Positions 12,661 to 24,230 of a DNA stretch of 64,000 nt are shown one piece after another (position 1 is the stretch's first letter; each line of letters opens with the position of its first letter). Made by a program: the position numbers and the translations under genes. The notes under the pieces are model-generated. The model had not been told where the DNA came from and did not search any database. It saw only the letters and a list, made by a program, of their open reading frames with translations. The stretch comes from Metellina segmentata (Eukaryota; Arthropoda; Arachnida; Araneae; Tetragnathidae): assembly GCA_947359465.1 (NCBI GenBank), contig OX375873.1, forward strand, positions 57,693,573-57,757,572, written 5' to 3'.

Positions 12661-13255
12661 CGGGCATAAAGTTTTTTCTTCTGATTATCGTGTGCTATCT
12701 TGATGACTATTAGTACACATAACAGCCAGAAAAGTTACTTTGACAATTAAAGGTTTTGCGGCAAAAGGAGGTAGCTCCAATTTTTCAAGGTTTTTGGAAA
12801 ACTAAAAAAAAAAAAAAAAAAATTGAAAATTCTAAGTTGTGTGAAGATATTCTATATATAACGGGCATAAATATTTTAGTTCTGATTATCGCATGCTGTC
12901 TTGATGAGGATTAGCACACATAACAGCTAGAAATGTTACTTTGAAAATTGAAGAAGGTAGGGAGGTAGTACCAATTTTTCAAGGTTTTTGGAAAATTGTA
13001 AAAAAACATTTGAAAATTCGAAATTCTAAGTTGTGTGAGGATATTCTATATATAACAGGCATAAATATTTTGTTCTGATAATCGCGTGCGGTCTTGATGA
13101 GTATTAGCACACATAACAGCTAGAAATTTACTTTGACAGTTGAAGGGTTTGCTACACAAAAGAAGGTAGCACCAACTTTTCAAGTTTTTGGAAAACCTTA
13201 TAGAAAACGTTTGAAAATTTATAATTATAAGTTGTGTGAAAATATTCTTTGTGAA
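12661..13255 (+). repeat. Three ~198-bp tandem units
   Basis: Units start at about 12661, 12862 and 13056 with CGGGCATAAA or CAGGCATAAA. Each continues with TTCTGATtATCG, CTTGATGA, AGCACACATAACAGC, TTTTCAAGGTTTTTGG and CTAAGTTGTGTG. Units differ in an A-tract (18 A in the first) and by small indels, so the period ranges from 194 to 201 bp. Confidence 0.88.
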
Positions 13256-13364
13256 AAATTTCATCAATTGTTCTTAACTAACGATTGGAGCTACATCTTT
13301 CTTGCACCAATTATCGATAGAATTTTTTTACCACAAGATAGTACATGCAACTACAAACTAACCC

Positions 13365-13408
13365 ATTAGGGAGCTACCTCCATTTTGCAGCAAACCCTTC
13401 AATTGTTT
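13365..13408 (-). repeat. Inverted partial copy of the ~198-bp unit
   Basis: Read on the minus strand this segment contains TTGAAGGGTTTGCTGCAAAA followed by GGAGGTAGCTCC. It matches the middle of the upstream units (TTGAAGGGTTTGCTACACAA in the third; AAAGGAGGTAGCTCC in the first). It lies about 110 bp beyond the array in the opposite orientation, so array and copy can form a foldback. Confidence 0.75.
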
Positions 13409-13410
13409 TT

Positions 13411-14598
13411 ATTTGTTTGATTCAGCATTATTTTTTATTATGTAACATCTATAATATCATATTCCTAGACATACTCTTATCCAAATACCCAGATAACAAT
13501 CAGTTCCAATTGAATATTTTGTATTATCTCTATAATACATAGATGTAATCGAAGAAGGTTTGACCCGAGATTTCAGTTATCTTTACTTTTAAATAGATTA
13601 GAGTTTACCAGTTTGAGGATTTCCCAAGATACGTTTCTATACTTTACGTAAGCAAAATGATGGATTCAGAAGATGGGAATATCTAACTTCCTTTTTTCAA
13701 CATTTCTTCGTTTGATTTCACAAACTACCTGGTATATTTTTTTAGTTTCTTTTCAATGACGACAGGTCCAGTTATTTACACCATGACATCAGTTTGAAAC
13801 TGATCTAACATTCAGATGTTAATAATATGAAGTCATAATCATAATAATAATGTGATAAACTTCAAATTAAAATTAAAGAACGATAGAGAAAAGAGGTGAA
13901 ACGAGGAGTCAGTGAAATAATGCGGTCAATCATGAATCAATTCAAACAGATCACTGTAATTTTCTTTTTTATAAATTTACCATACCTTACATTCAAACCT
14001 TTAAATTTCTGAGCTCATTATATTTATAAATGAAATAGAATTTCCTAATTACTATCAAAATAACAGTCTGCCTAATTAAAGTAAAGTCACTCAAAATATT
14101 GGCTTATCAGAATTTGTATAAGAGTGATTTTATATGCAGCAAACACCTAAGATTTCTCCTCCATTAAATGACGGTATCAGTTTTTTTCTTCAAGTTTTGA
14201 ATTAATATTAGAACACTTCATTTTCAAAAATATTTACTCTTATTACAAAAATACTTCCTTTTCTACATTATTTCATTAACATACATTTATTACATTATAT
14301 TTCAGTTTAATACTTAGTTTTTACTTTCATATTAGCAATGACAAGACTTGAAACTCAATTTTCATCTAATACACTTATAAAATTAAGTAATACAACTTAA
14401 TAAGGAAACAGTAATTTGAAGGAATTGGATTTTTTAACATCAAAAGCAGCAACCTCCCCTAATCAACAATAGAGGTGTAGAAAATAAGTAAAAAGGGTGT
14501 AATGAAGGTGTAGGTAAGAAGCAACTATCGACGATCGAAATACTTACTGTAGTTAATATTTTTCAAAATAGAAAATAATATTTAAAATAAAATATTCA
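13411..14598. other. AT-rich DNA, no feature recognised
   Basis: AT-rich sequence with no recognisable gene or repeat beyond low complexity. Confidence 0.55.
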
Positions 14599-15250
14599 AC
14601 TCTGATGAGAATCGTATTTTCGAGTTATTTAACGGTATAACTTTTTATCAGTAATTGAAACGCGTTCGTTATTCGAAGTGTCCATTACTTTGAAACGTTA
14701 TTCCCAATCGAAAAAAAAATAACAAATTTCTAATCACTTTGATTAGTCATTGCATAGCAATACGGGTAAAACCCAGATATTATATGTCCCTCTCATGTTT
14801 ACCGTTCTCCCACTAAAGAAATTTCACTTGGGTCGTTTGCAAATCGAAATTAAGAAAGTTAACAGGTGGCACACATCCCACTGATTTTTCCTCCAATCGA
14901 GTTCCAAAGAGTCCTTGATTCCCTAAATCCGAATTCCTACATAAGATAGGTATCTATTTCAACTACTATATTACTCTGATAGATATCGCATTTTCTATTT
15001 ATTTAACGATATAACTTTTATCAGTAATTGAAACGTTCTTGTTTCGAAGTATCTATTACATCGAAACGTTTTACCAAAGCAGAAAAAAATCAAATTTCTA
15101 ATAATCTCGATTAGTCATTGCGTAGAAATAAGGATAAACCCAGAACTTCTATTTCCCACTCATGTTTACCGTTCTCCCACTAAAGAAATTTCACTTGGGT
15201 CGTTTGCAAACCGAAATTAGGAACATTAACAGGTGGCATACCACCCAATG
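14599..15250 (+). repeat. Duplicated ~280-bp block with a 52-bp unchanged core
   Basis: Copy 1 spans about 14599-14880 and copy 2 about 14973-15250, both starting ACTCTGAT. They share TATCAGTAATTGAAACG, GATTAGTCATTGC and TTAACAGGTGGCA. Flanking parts differ by many substitutions and indels. Positions 14792-14843 and 15159-15210 (52 bp, starting CTCATGTTTACCGTTCTCCC, ending GGGTCGTTTGCAAA) are identical. The core contains the palindrome GAAATTTC. Confidence 0.88.
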
Positions 15251-15326
15251 GTTAGTAATCGAAGGGTTACGTAAATCAATCAGGCAATCCACGAACTCCA
15301 CCGCACGTAGGACGGAGAAGTGAAAA

Positions 15327-15334
15327 TGACGTCA
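15327..15334. promoter_or_regulatory. CRE-type palindrome TGACGTCA
   Basis: A perfect consensus cAMP-response element (CREB/ATF family) lies nine bases before the ATG of a 67-codon ORF and just after the duplicated block. Single 8-mers occur by chance, so function is uncertain. Confidence 0.35.
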
Positions 15335-15342
15335 TAGAATGG

Positions 15343-15546
15343 ATGAACCCACAACTGGTGCCTGATGAGACACAACATGAAGAAAAAGGAAGCAGCGCAA
15401 GGGTTAATGGGTCGACCAACACAATGGCCCCGGATCAATTACACATGCGAGTCGCGTTATTTGTAGTTACCTATCAATCCTTCATATGTGTCGCTTTCAT
15501 GATTTCACTCACTTGCAACATATTGGTGGAAATTGAATTGAAGTGA
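15343..15546 (+). CDS. Unrecognised small ORF with a hydrophobic segment
   Basis: A 67-codon ORF with a hydrophilic N-terminal half and one hydrophobic stretch (about residues 36-62, from RVALFVVTY to CNILV) that could span a membrane. I do not recognise the family. It could be a small membrane protein, a first exon, or chance; no second exon or TATA box is visible. It sits in GC-richer DNA than its surroundings and directly after a CRE-type site, the only reasons to list it. Confidence 0.2.
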   Translation: MNPQLVPDETQHEEKGSSARVNGSTNTMAPDQLHMRVALFVVTYQSFICVAFMISLTCNILVEIELK

Positions 15547-15550
15547 TTTG

Positions 15551-18500
15551 TCGAAAAAGAGAATACACGAAGTTTGCATTTAACCTAATTAAATGAGCCC
15601 AATTGACACTGAATTTCAATTATTGATAAAAACAATTAAGCGTGGTTACTAGGATACAGCGATATTATGGTTGATGTCATGTACCCAGGAGTCGGATTTA
15701 ATCTTGAGCAGATAATATCACTTTAATTGTTTGCATTAGAATAAATTTACCGAGTCAATTCGTTTGCATATTGAAAAGCTGTCAGAATGGCTGTTCATGT
15801 GAAAGTGTGTTTCAGTATGAGTTCAGTTTTAGGGTAATTTTTGTAGTTTTAATAAGATTCTTATTCTATCCCTATTTATCATCTTTCCTCTGATAGGACG
15901 AGTTCTTAATCTTGTGATAGTCTTGATGAGCACGTTTATTTAAAAAATTTGATGACTTTTTAATTATTTTATCTCAGTCTGTACCACCCCAGGGCATTAG
16001 CAGATAAAATGATAACATATTTCTTATGTCGTTGTTGAGATGTCGTATGACATGTGAGTGTGATTATTAGATTACACACTATTCTGACCAATGTAAAAAT
16101 AATTTTATTTGAATTGAAAACTGGCGTTGATTTTCATTGCACAGATATGCATCTGAAATTTATGAAGGAAGTTGTGATTAAATTTCCTCTTATGTCACTC
16201 CAGTTTAAAAGGGAAATGTGTGCTTCTAATTGAGTAGGTATGTTGACTGTAGAGGCATCCACAATACTATATGAGCTTCACAGTGTTATAAATAGAAATC
16301 AAACTGAAACGTATTGTGAATGATACATGGAAGGAAGAATAGATTCTTTCGTAATCTTATTTTCGTCATCAGGAAATGAAAAAATTGAATAAGCTGCATT
16401 TTGCTTTCAAGAATTCATTTAAATACTTTTATGTTTCTAAATTATTTTCGTGAAAAAATATAACTATATGAGTTTGATTAAATTAGTTGTGTTCGACATA
16501 GGACGCCTGGATATGATATAATGTAAAATTAGAACCACATTCATGTGTAACAATTCTGCCTCAAACGTATTACCACTAATAAATTTAAATGTAAACCATA
16601 ATATCATAAAAATTATGTAATGAACATATTACTAGAGCCTATCCTAGACAATTATTGACAATCTTCTGATTTCGTTTCTTAACCCTTCTTTGCATAATGG
16701 TGGAAATTTCCATCATAACATTGAATGCCCAAAAATTATATAAAAGAACAAGTTCACTTTAAGTTGATCGTGTCTGGATACCTTTTTAATGTCCATTGCA
16801 TAAAAAAAAAAAACATAGCTGTCAAAAATAAGCCAGTGTCACTATCAGTAAAACGAGCTTGAAGTTGTCATTCCGCTGTTTGTTGTAGTTGCAATAAACG
16901 TATGATTTCGTTTTTAATTTTGTTTTATTATATTTGAGTTTCTATTGCTAAAAAAGTGAAAATGAGTGGAAGAAAGGTTTGTAACATGTGTTTCTGTTAT
17001 TTTTAGAGCAATTTCTGAAAATTTTTGTGTTTAATTTAAAATACCACATGATACCATCATATTGGTTTTTGCTAAATTTATATTATAAATATATACTAAG
17101 ATTTTTTTAACCATTTTTCCTTTAATTTTGAACAAGAATTATATCACCTTGATTTATTTCACCAATAAAGAAAAAATCATGCAAAGAAGGGTTAAGTCTG
17201 TTTGCTTAAAAATAAACCACAAAACTGCTTTATTTTTTAGAACCTACAAAATAAACCAATTTAAAAACATCATTATACTTTCCAGAATACCCTATCTTAC
17301 ATTCAAATTTTCCTCAACATTTCGTCCTATCAAGATTCCCTCAATAACATTAAGAAAATGCATGGAGTGGCTGAAGCAGGTGCTCCTGCCAGCTCAACGA
17401 ATAAATCTGGGATTTTTCATCGCGAATAATAATACATTGATGAAGGAACCCAGGAAGTGTCCTTTTTCAACGAGCGGAGAAAGTGCAATTTCCATAACCC
17501 TTTGAGGCTAGGTCAGCTGACCTCTAATGGTTAGTTTTGAGAATGAGAAAACTCGTGTATAAAAGGACGATTAGGCTGTTTAGAAAACAGACATTAAAGT
17601 AGGAAAGTGTTGGGTGGTGGTTCTTATTCTTAAAATTAATTGTATTCTACGGAAACTACAATGTTAAGGATTTCAAGACAGTGGTTAACCCTAGACTATC
17701 AAAGTTAATATCTATCTACTTTCTTAAATAATCAGGTATAATGTAAAAGGGGTATTTTTACTTAGTGTTAGGTAAACAAACTTCCTAGTTTATATGCGTT
17801 TAAATACAGAATGTTTTCGACTGGTTTTTTTTAAATTGCATTTATTTTTAATTTTAAGATAGTGATTCCTTAATATTGCTTTTCGAAATACTTCACCATC
17901 TCGTTGCTCTTTAATAACACATATTGGAAAGATCTTTGAGTTTGTGCTGTGGAAATTGTTGCACATGTGGATTTAAATTTGCTTTGATGATCTCTTTTGT
18001 GCTCTAATGGAGGAATCAACGCAATCTGAAACCACTAACATTATTATTTCCTTAAAAGATACTTTGAATAAGTAAATGTCCAATTTAAGATTGTTCACGG
18101 ATAATAACTGTACACTTTAAAAACTCTTGCTTTTATGTTTAAATTTCATTAAAAATTCGTTTGGTAAGATTGATTCGTCTATCAATATCTCCAATTTATT
18201 TGATATTAAGTTTATACACTGTAAAGCGACAAACTCTTTATCGCCTTGCATAACTACCATGAACTAAGATACAAACCGTTTTCAAAATTTAAATGACATA
18301 GAATCAATCTTAGTATCATATTATTTTTATTTTATTTTTACGAAAGTAATTTTTTTGTATGATGTTTCGATTGAAATTGTATTTGTGTTTGATTTACAAC
18401 ATTTCAAAAATAGTTATTTACATGTTAACTCTTCAGCAAAATTAAGGCAAATTCAAACTTATGTGTATTTTGATGTCGCATCAAAAACTACAGTAGTTAT

Positions 18501-20980
18501 ACCTTGATAGATTTCTTGAATATACAAATTTGCTTTACAGCAGAAGTTTTTCCATGGCACCTTTAGAGATGATCTACACTCGTCTACTTTTAATTTTTTA
18601 TAACGACATTCACTTCTGAAGATTTTAAACCTTCCACTTTGACTATTAATACTCTTAGTTAGCTTGGGGAAAGTTACTTTTGTATCACAGTAAAAACCTA
18701 TGAGTTAATGTACTATGACAATATGTGACATTTTTTAAAACAGAATAATTATAAATCAATGTTTATCGTAACATACAGATCAATATGTTTTGGGGTTTTC
18801 TTATATCTTGACAGGAAGTATCTAATTATCAAATGATAATCATGAATTATGGAGATGAACGATTATTTTTTAAGCCACTTCTTTTCAGAATTGTCTTTTT
18901 TTGTAATCTCTCCACTACAAAAAAACAATTTGCAGCAGCGATCGTATCTACAACTTAGAAGAATAACATAAATTAAACCCTCGCCACCCGTCTTACGCAA
19001 GTACCAGCCTAAGTTTAAGTAAAACTACTTCATTCTCCACTATCAACCAACCACCTGCTGGGCAAGCGAAAGTAAAATTGCTATCTGTAAAACTCCTTTT
19101 CCTGCAGGGCTTTCAAGTATAACTGGGTTAATGTGGAAAATAGCCTCAAGGAAGAAGGGGGGGGGGCTCTCTCACTGTCCAGGTGAGGGTTTGATACATG
19201 AATGCCACTAAGCAAGGTTACAATGCGAAGCTCATTTCAGGAAGATGTTTTTTTCCGCAGCGCTTAAAGACCGAAACTGATTAATATTTCTTTTTTATTT
19301 ATAATCTCCTGAAGGTTGATTTTTTTGTGTGCGCTTGTGTGGTTAATATTCGATGTTATTTGCCGTGGGCCACGTTATTAATCTTTGGATAGGGAAAGTG
19401 GATATTAATCAAGAATGTTTATAAAAGGTGATTTGGACAAAATGGATCCAGTCATCGGTTTAATGAATAGAAATGAAGTGATCGCTTTTATTGATTCTGT
19501 AACGGAAGGTCTACATGGGATTGAAAATGGTTCCGAGGAGCTCTATTCTATTTTAAAAAATTAGCTCAGTTAATTTAATTCAAATCAGAATACAGTGGAT
19601 ATTGTAAATGGAAAGAACTCATAAAAATCAACAAAATAATTATTATAAAATTAACATTTAGAATTAATAAATTATTCTAACATGAAGATTGCATATTGCA
19701 CGGAGTTATATTAGGATCAGTTTCATTGAAGTACCTATCAATAACTATTTATTTGAAAACCTTTACAATTAATTAAATTATAATCACAAATATTTAGTAG
19801 ATACATTTAGTCTTAAAATACCTGATGCACGTTCTATGATATACACAGTTATAAAAATACTGTTTAACGATGCATACATGTTAAATAAAATTAAATACAT
19901 AAATTGACATGCTTGAAAATATTGGGAAGATATTGGCTAAGAAACAGTATTTTTATTAATTGTCACAAAAAGAGGATTACACATATATTCTTGGTCCGAA
20001 TATCGGAAGTTACTTCAAATTTAATGAAATATTTTTCATGTTATAAAAATTGTTTGACTGTCGATAACTGCAAATTTACTAAATATTTCATAACTTATTT
20101 TTAATTAATAAAACAATTTGGAAATTTCGAATTCAAATTGTCATAGTAACTGAAAGATTTTAAACATTTTTCAGCAAACACTTTATACTACATAAACTAA
20201 AGGTTCCTACACACAGAAATTTAAGTATCTTTGTTTTGCGTGAAAGTCATTAGTAGCTAACAATTCACCTTCAGCAATTCCAATTTTAATCAAATTAATC
20301 ATTTGAAATTTAGAACTCAAAAACATTTGTTTTAAAGTTTTAATATAAATATGGTTTACTTTTTTGTAAATAACCTATTCAATTCTGAAAATAATATAAG
20401 ATTGGTTTTATATATTTGAAAGTAATTCTTCTTCTCAGATGTATATACATAGTAAATAATATCTTTATCCTCAAAGACTTAGAAATTTTTATTTTATGTA
20501 TTTAAAAATATTATTTTATATATTTTATACATTTTTACTATGTATTAAATATATTTTGAAAAAAAAAAGTTATGAGAATACACAACTCCATAATACACAA
20601 CTAATTCTAAATAGTTCAATTTAAAGAGTAAAGTTAAGCTTTCAGAAAGTTGTTAAAACTACAATTCTAGAAAATAATAATTTATTTCCATAATGGAACA
20701 GATACATTGATAACTTAAATCTGCACATTAAATTGTTCAAGATGTATGATCGCATTTATTGAGTACCATTGTAGTTGAGTTATCTCTTTAACCGTAACTT
20801 AAAGTAATCGATATTAACGTTTGACTTTGTTCTAATAGTGCACTAGAACACACTCGAACAACCACTGAAAAAAATTTAAAATCTTAACATTAAAAGAACT
20901 TATCTAATATCTTAACGAGAGAAGCGAGACGAAAAAGAAAGAGTGAGATAGATGGAGAGCGAACAGAGAAAGATCTCCGC
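15551..20980. other. AT-rich DNA, one possible TATA box
   Basis: A long stretch without recognisable genes. A 125-codon ORF at 17128-17505 has no known domain. TATAAAAGG at 17558 is followed about 30 bp later by a purine-rich stretch and could be a promoter, but no exon follows that I can recognise. A run of ten or more G lies near 19157. Confidence 0.45.
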
Positions 20981-20985
20981 CTTAC

Positions 20986-21265
20986 CTGCCAGTCCTCTGA
21001 GAGAAAGTTCCCCCAACAAATTCTTTACGGAAGTTCCACTCTCACTAAGCTCGGGAAGAGAAATCAAACGTACTCTTTAGCTTCTGTAAAAAGTATTCTC
21101 CCTTTTACCACAGCGTGACCCGTTCGACCGGCTGGTACCTCGCACTTTTGATAGGCCGGTTTACCCTCAAACGTCACAATCTGCAACCCACTTTAAGTGC
21201 TCACCCCGTCCTTTACCAACAACACACACGCAACGTAACACTTTGCAAAAAAGATCACAGAAAGT
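20986..21265 (-). other. Predicted non-coding first exon of a minus-strand gene
   Basis: Downstream of the TATA box at 21290-21300 (minus strand) lies an initiator-like TTCACTTTC with its A at about 21265. From there about 280 nt of relatively GC-rich sequence contains no ATG. It ends in CTGGCAG|GTAAGG, a perfect 5' splice donor, with the last exon base at 20986 and GT at 20985-20984. This fits a 5'-UTR exon whose coding exons lie at lower coordinates. I could not identify those exons, so the product is unknown. The intron begins with a CT-rich stretch (GA-rich on the plus strand, 20918-20975). Confidence 0.5.
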
Positions 21266-21289
21266 GAAAACGGACGGTCGGTCATCAGG

Positions 21290-21366
21290 TTTTATATAGC
21301 CTGCTGTCGAACTGGGGAAGAGGAATTTTTTTGATCGCAGTCGTGACGTCACGAGACTTTACGTCA
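21290..21366 (-). promoter_or_regulatory. Core promoter: TATA box plus two CRE-like sites
   Basis: On the minus strand, GCTATATAAAA (21300-21290) is a strong TATA box about 33 nt before an initiator-like sequence. A perfect CRE, TGACGTCA, lies at 21344-21351, about 45 bp upstream of the TATA. TGACGTAA, a CRE/ATF variant, lies at 21359-21366. The order and spacing are those of a CREB/ATF-regulated TATA promoter. The surrounding DNA (21000-21370) is richer in GC and CpG than the neighbourhood. Confidence 0.6.
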
Positions 21367-21369
21367 GGG

Positions 21370-22550
21370 ACAAATGGATGCTTATCGAATGTGGTTAAGG
21401 AACACGGTGTTATTGAGAGAAGTTTCGTCCCCTCCAGAGGGAAATGACTGGGGAAAATCCCCATCCTGATAATAAAGTTGCATCAGTGGAAAGATTTTTG
21501 GTATTTGAACTGCGGATAGATGAAACAGCAATCATAACTCACCAAATATTTCAAATATTAGAATAGAATTGCATTAAACCACAACGAAATACCTTGGAAT
21601 TCGAAATGCTTAACCACATATGAAAATACAAAATGTTCTATGGAGAAGAGTATAAGATAGCCATTTCAGATCAAGTTTAATTTATATGGTGAACATTCAT
21701 TTTTACCTTTCACCTTTAATTCACTGTATTTTCTTTTATTATATAAGAACAGGAATTTTATGACATATTTTCTTACTTTAGAAATTTAATATCTCACATG
21801 GGAAATTCTATTATGTTTTTGCCATGTAATATTACTTTACAGTTTTTACATTCTAATTTTTTAAGAAGTTATTTGTACTATCATTATATTTAATTGCAAT
21901 GATACCAAATCACTAAAAATACAATCTCTATACATCTATAAACTTTATTATTAATATTGCCATAATTATTGGTTTCTAACCATATTAAGAAATTATGAAT
22001 CAATAAAAAAGTTGCTTAAATCAAGATCATGCTATATTTAGTAACAATAATGTTTATAGAAAAGTGAAGGATTTGCTTTAAAATTAAAGGAATGTCCCAC
22101 TGACAAAACATAAACTATAATTTGCATTCTTTTAAATTAGAGATTAACAATGAAACTGTAAGAAACGAGATAACATATCACAAGACAAAAGGTCTAAAGA
22201 TAAGATATTTTCTAAGAAATCATAAATGTAAAACAAAGCAATCTTAGGCTTGGTCAGAAAATTAAAGGTTTGCTTGTGATTTCCCCATACACCATTCAAA
22301 ATTTGACTAAATGTTAATGAGTTAAAGAGAAAAAGAATTGATTACAAAAATTGATAACTTCTTGGTAAAAGTATTTCTTTTGATACAATCTACTTTTAGT
22401 TAAGTGACATTCGGCCTTCTGTAACCATCCTTGATCTTTAGATTTTATTTCAATATCAGCATAAATCAAATTTCTTTCAATACAAAATACGACTTTCTCT
22501 TTGGCGAGTCTCCCTTCATCAATCACCTTTCCTATGTTTTGAAGAGCTTT
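21370..22550. other. AT-rich DNA upstream of the predicted promoter
   Basis: No recognisable gene or repeat. Confidence 0.5.
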
Positions 22551-22554
22551 GTGT

Positions 22555-22760
22555 GTAGTAGCCCTTCAGGGAGTTACTACATGAGCTGCTCCTTCCCGGA
22601 GTGAAACAGTAAGGTTAAATAAAGATTTTGTGGTATTATATAGGTCTACTGATTGTTTTAATACAGACTTAACTCGATACCTTATTGGTGAGTAGTTTAC
22701 ACATCGCACCCTAAAAGTGGTGCCTTTTATCACAGTGGTAATGCATCTGTGGATGTGGCA
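22555..22760 (+). mobile_element. Possible LTR fragment of a retrotransposon
   Basis: A strong hairpin at 22555-22580 (GTAGTAG/CCCT...AGGG/TACTAC) is followed by CTCCTTCCCGGAGTG and then AATAAAG at 22619, which could be a polyadenylation signal. TTATTGGTGA lies at about 22682, resembling the LTR/primer-binding junction of some gypsy-type elements. No gag or pol homology follows. Tentative: it could equally be an unrelated hairpin repeat. Confidence 0.25.
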
Positions 22761-23964
22761 AAAAGGGATACAGTGAACTCCATGACCATGAAATGCAGGT
22801 TAGATATTATAGTTTGCATAGTTGTGATCTGAAAAGTATTGATCTACTCTGAGTTGTTTGAGGTTATGTATTCCTAGTATCCCTTTTACTGCCATAACTA
22901 TTTCGAAAGTTGCAAGATCTACATGTTTTGCCCTGTTGCAAAGCTACATGGGAAAATAAGCCGTTAATACTAAGATTAATTCAAAAGGGAGTTTGTATAA
23001 GCTTTTTTCTCGTATCCAGACAGCTGGTGAAGGACAGTTATTAATTGGAAGGTATTTCATTTTACCTTCTAATACAATGGTCTTATTTTGTGGCTCGATA
23101 AACGTTTATTCTCTCGTCAGAATATATTGTTTCAAGTTAAATTCGGTGTCTACTGAAACACATTTCCAAAGTGCATTAATTTCAGAAACACATTAAATGA
23201 TTTAACTATTGTTTCAATTAACCAGAATGTCTGCTTAACTCTTCTAGTGGTTTCGACGTTTCCATCAAGATCTGACCAATTTTTGCTCGTCATCAAAATA
23301 CTGCCATTTTTTAAAGAGGGATCAGTTTTTTGATGATGAAATCAAGATCTATCTGCTCATGTTTCTTCTATATGATTGTGATCGGGTTATCTTCCAATGA
23401 TCAGGTATCTCATCCTACGAGATCTGGTCGCCTTTACTACTGACGAGTTGCCTCGGGTCAGGTGCTAAGCATTGAATTATATTAACGCCACATAATATAC
23501 AAATATACTACACCTATCTTTGTAAAACATTTTTATAGATATAAACCAAAAATACAGAACTTTTAGACGATTTATATTTTAGAGGTTTAGAATTATATTT
23601 ATCATTACTTTTTCTAAAATAGCGTCGACGTACAGCAGAAACTCAATGACTGTCAAAAACGTTTCGTTGTCCAAGTGTTTAAAGAATAACCATTAGTTGT
23701 TTGGTTAAAAATTATAAGCATTTTTATGATGTTTTACATCCCTTAAGCAATACGCCAATGTATTTTTATTATAAAAACAGGCATTTTGTTTCTTCCATAA
23801 AAAAATCGTAATGAGTTTCTGACGATTTAAAACTTTAATTTTTGTATTTATAGTAGACAAAGTCTCGTAATTATCTTATTATAATTTTTATACGGGTAAC
23901 CAAAGATTTGACCCATTTGTGATATACGATCCAATTAAAGACCTGATCACGGAAACCCGGTTGG
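22761..23964. other. No firm feature
   Basis: Mixed-composition DNA with no recognisable gene, RNA or repeat. Confidence 0.45.
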
Positions 23965-24230
23965 AAGCTTAACAGATTAGCAACCAGAGGGTTGATAGTT
24001 TTAATCCAACTAAAGACCGTCGTGATGCAAAGGGGAAGGATGCACGTAAATCTGTCGTGGCCTCAAATATCCATATGTTGGCGTTCTAGCTCTGGTGGGA
24101 TCTCGTTATCCGACCTTGGTTCAAAGTTACATGGTGTTGTCCTCTGATCTTTCCCTCCGGTTTTATCCTGGGCCGTCACCAATAGCTCTTTGTGTTGTTC
24201 CAGTGTGGCGTTTATTAAAAATTAAATACA
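23965..24230 (+). mobile_element. Inverted-arm/SINE-like element, left arm missing
   Basis: The core has GGGTTGATAGTTTTAATCC (B-box-like), CAACTAAAGACCGTCGTG and ATGCACGTAAATCTGTCGTG, shared with the copies at 32615 and 35209. It then has GACCTTGGTTCAAAGTTACA and a right arm (about 24150-24230). Read backwards, that arm matches the left arm of the 35209 element: CCACACTGGAACAACACAA, AGCTATTGGTGACG, GGGAAAGAT. No left arm is visible. Confidence 0.65.

Noticed and set aside
11324..13408. CRISPR array
   Set aside because: Repeat units are 200-340 bp with no unique spacers, and the host is clearly eukaryotic.
17128..17505. 125-codon plus-strand ORF as a gene
   Set aside because: Lys/Ile/Asn-rich translation expected from AT-rich DNA, with no domain. 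The nearby TATA box lies downstream of it.
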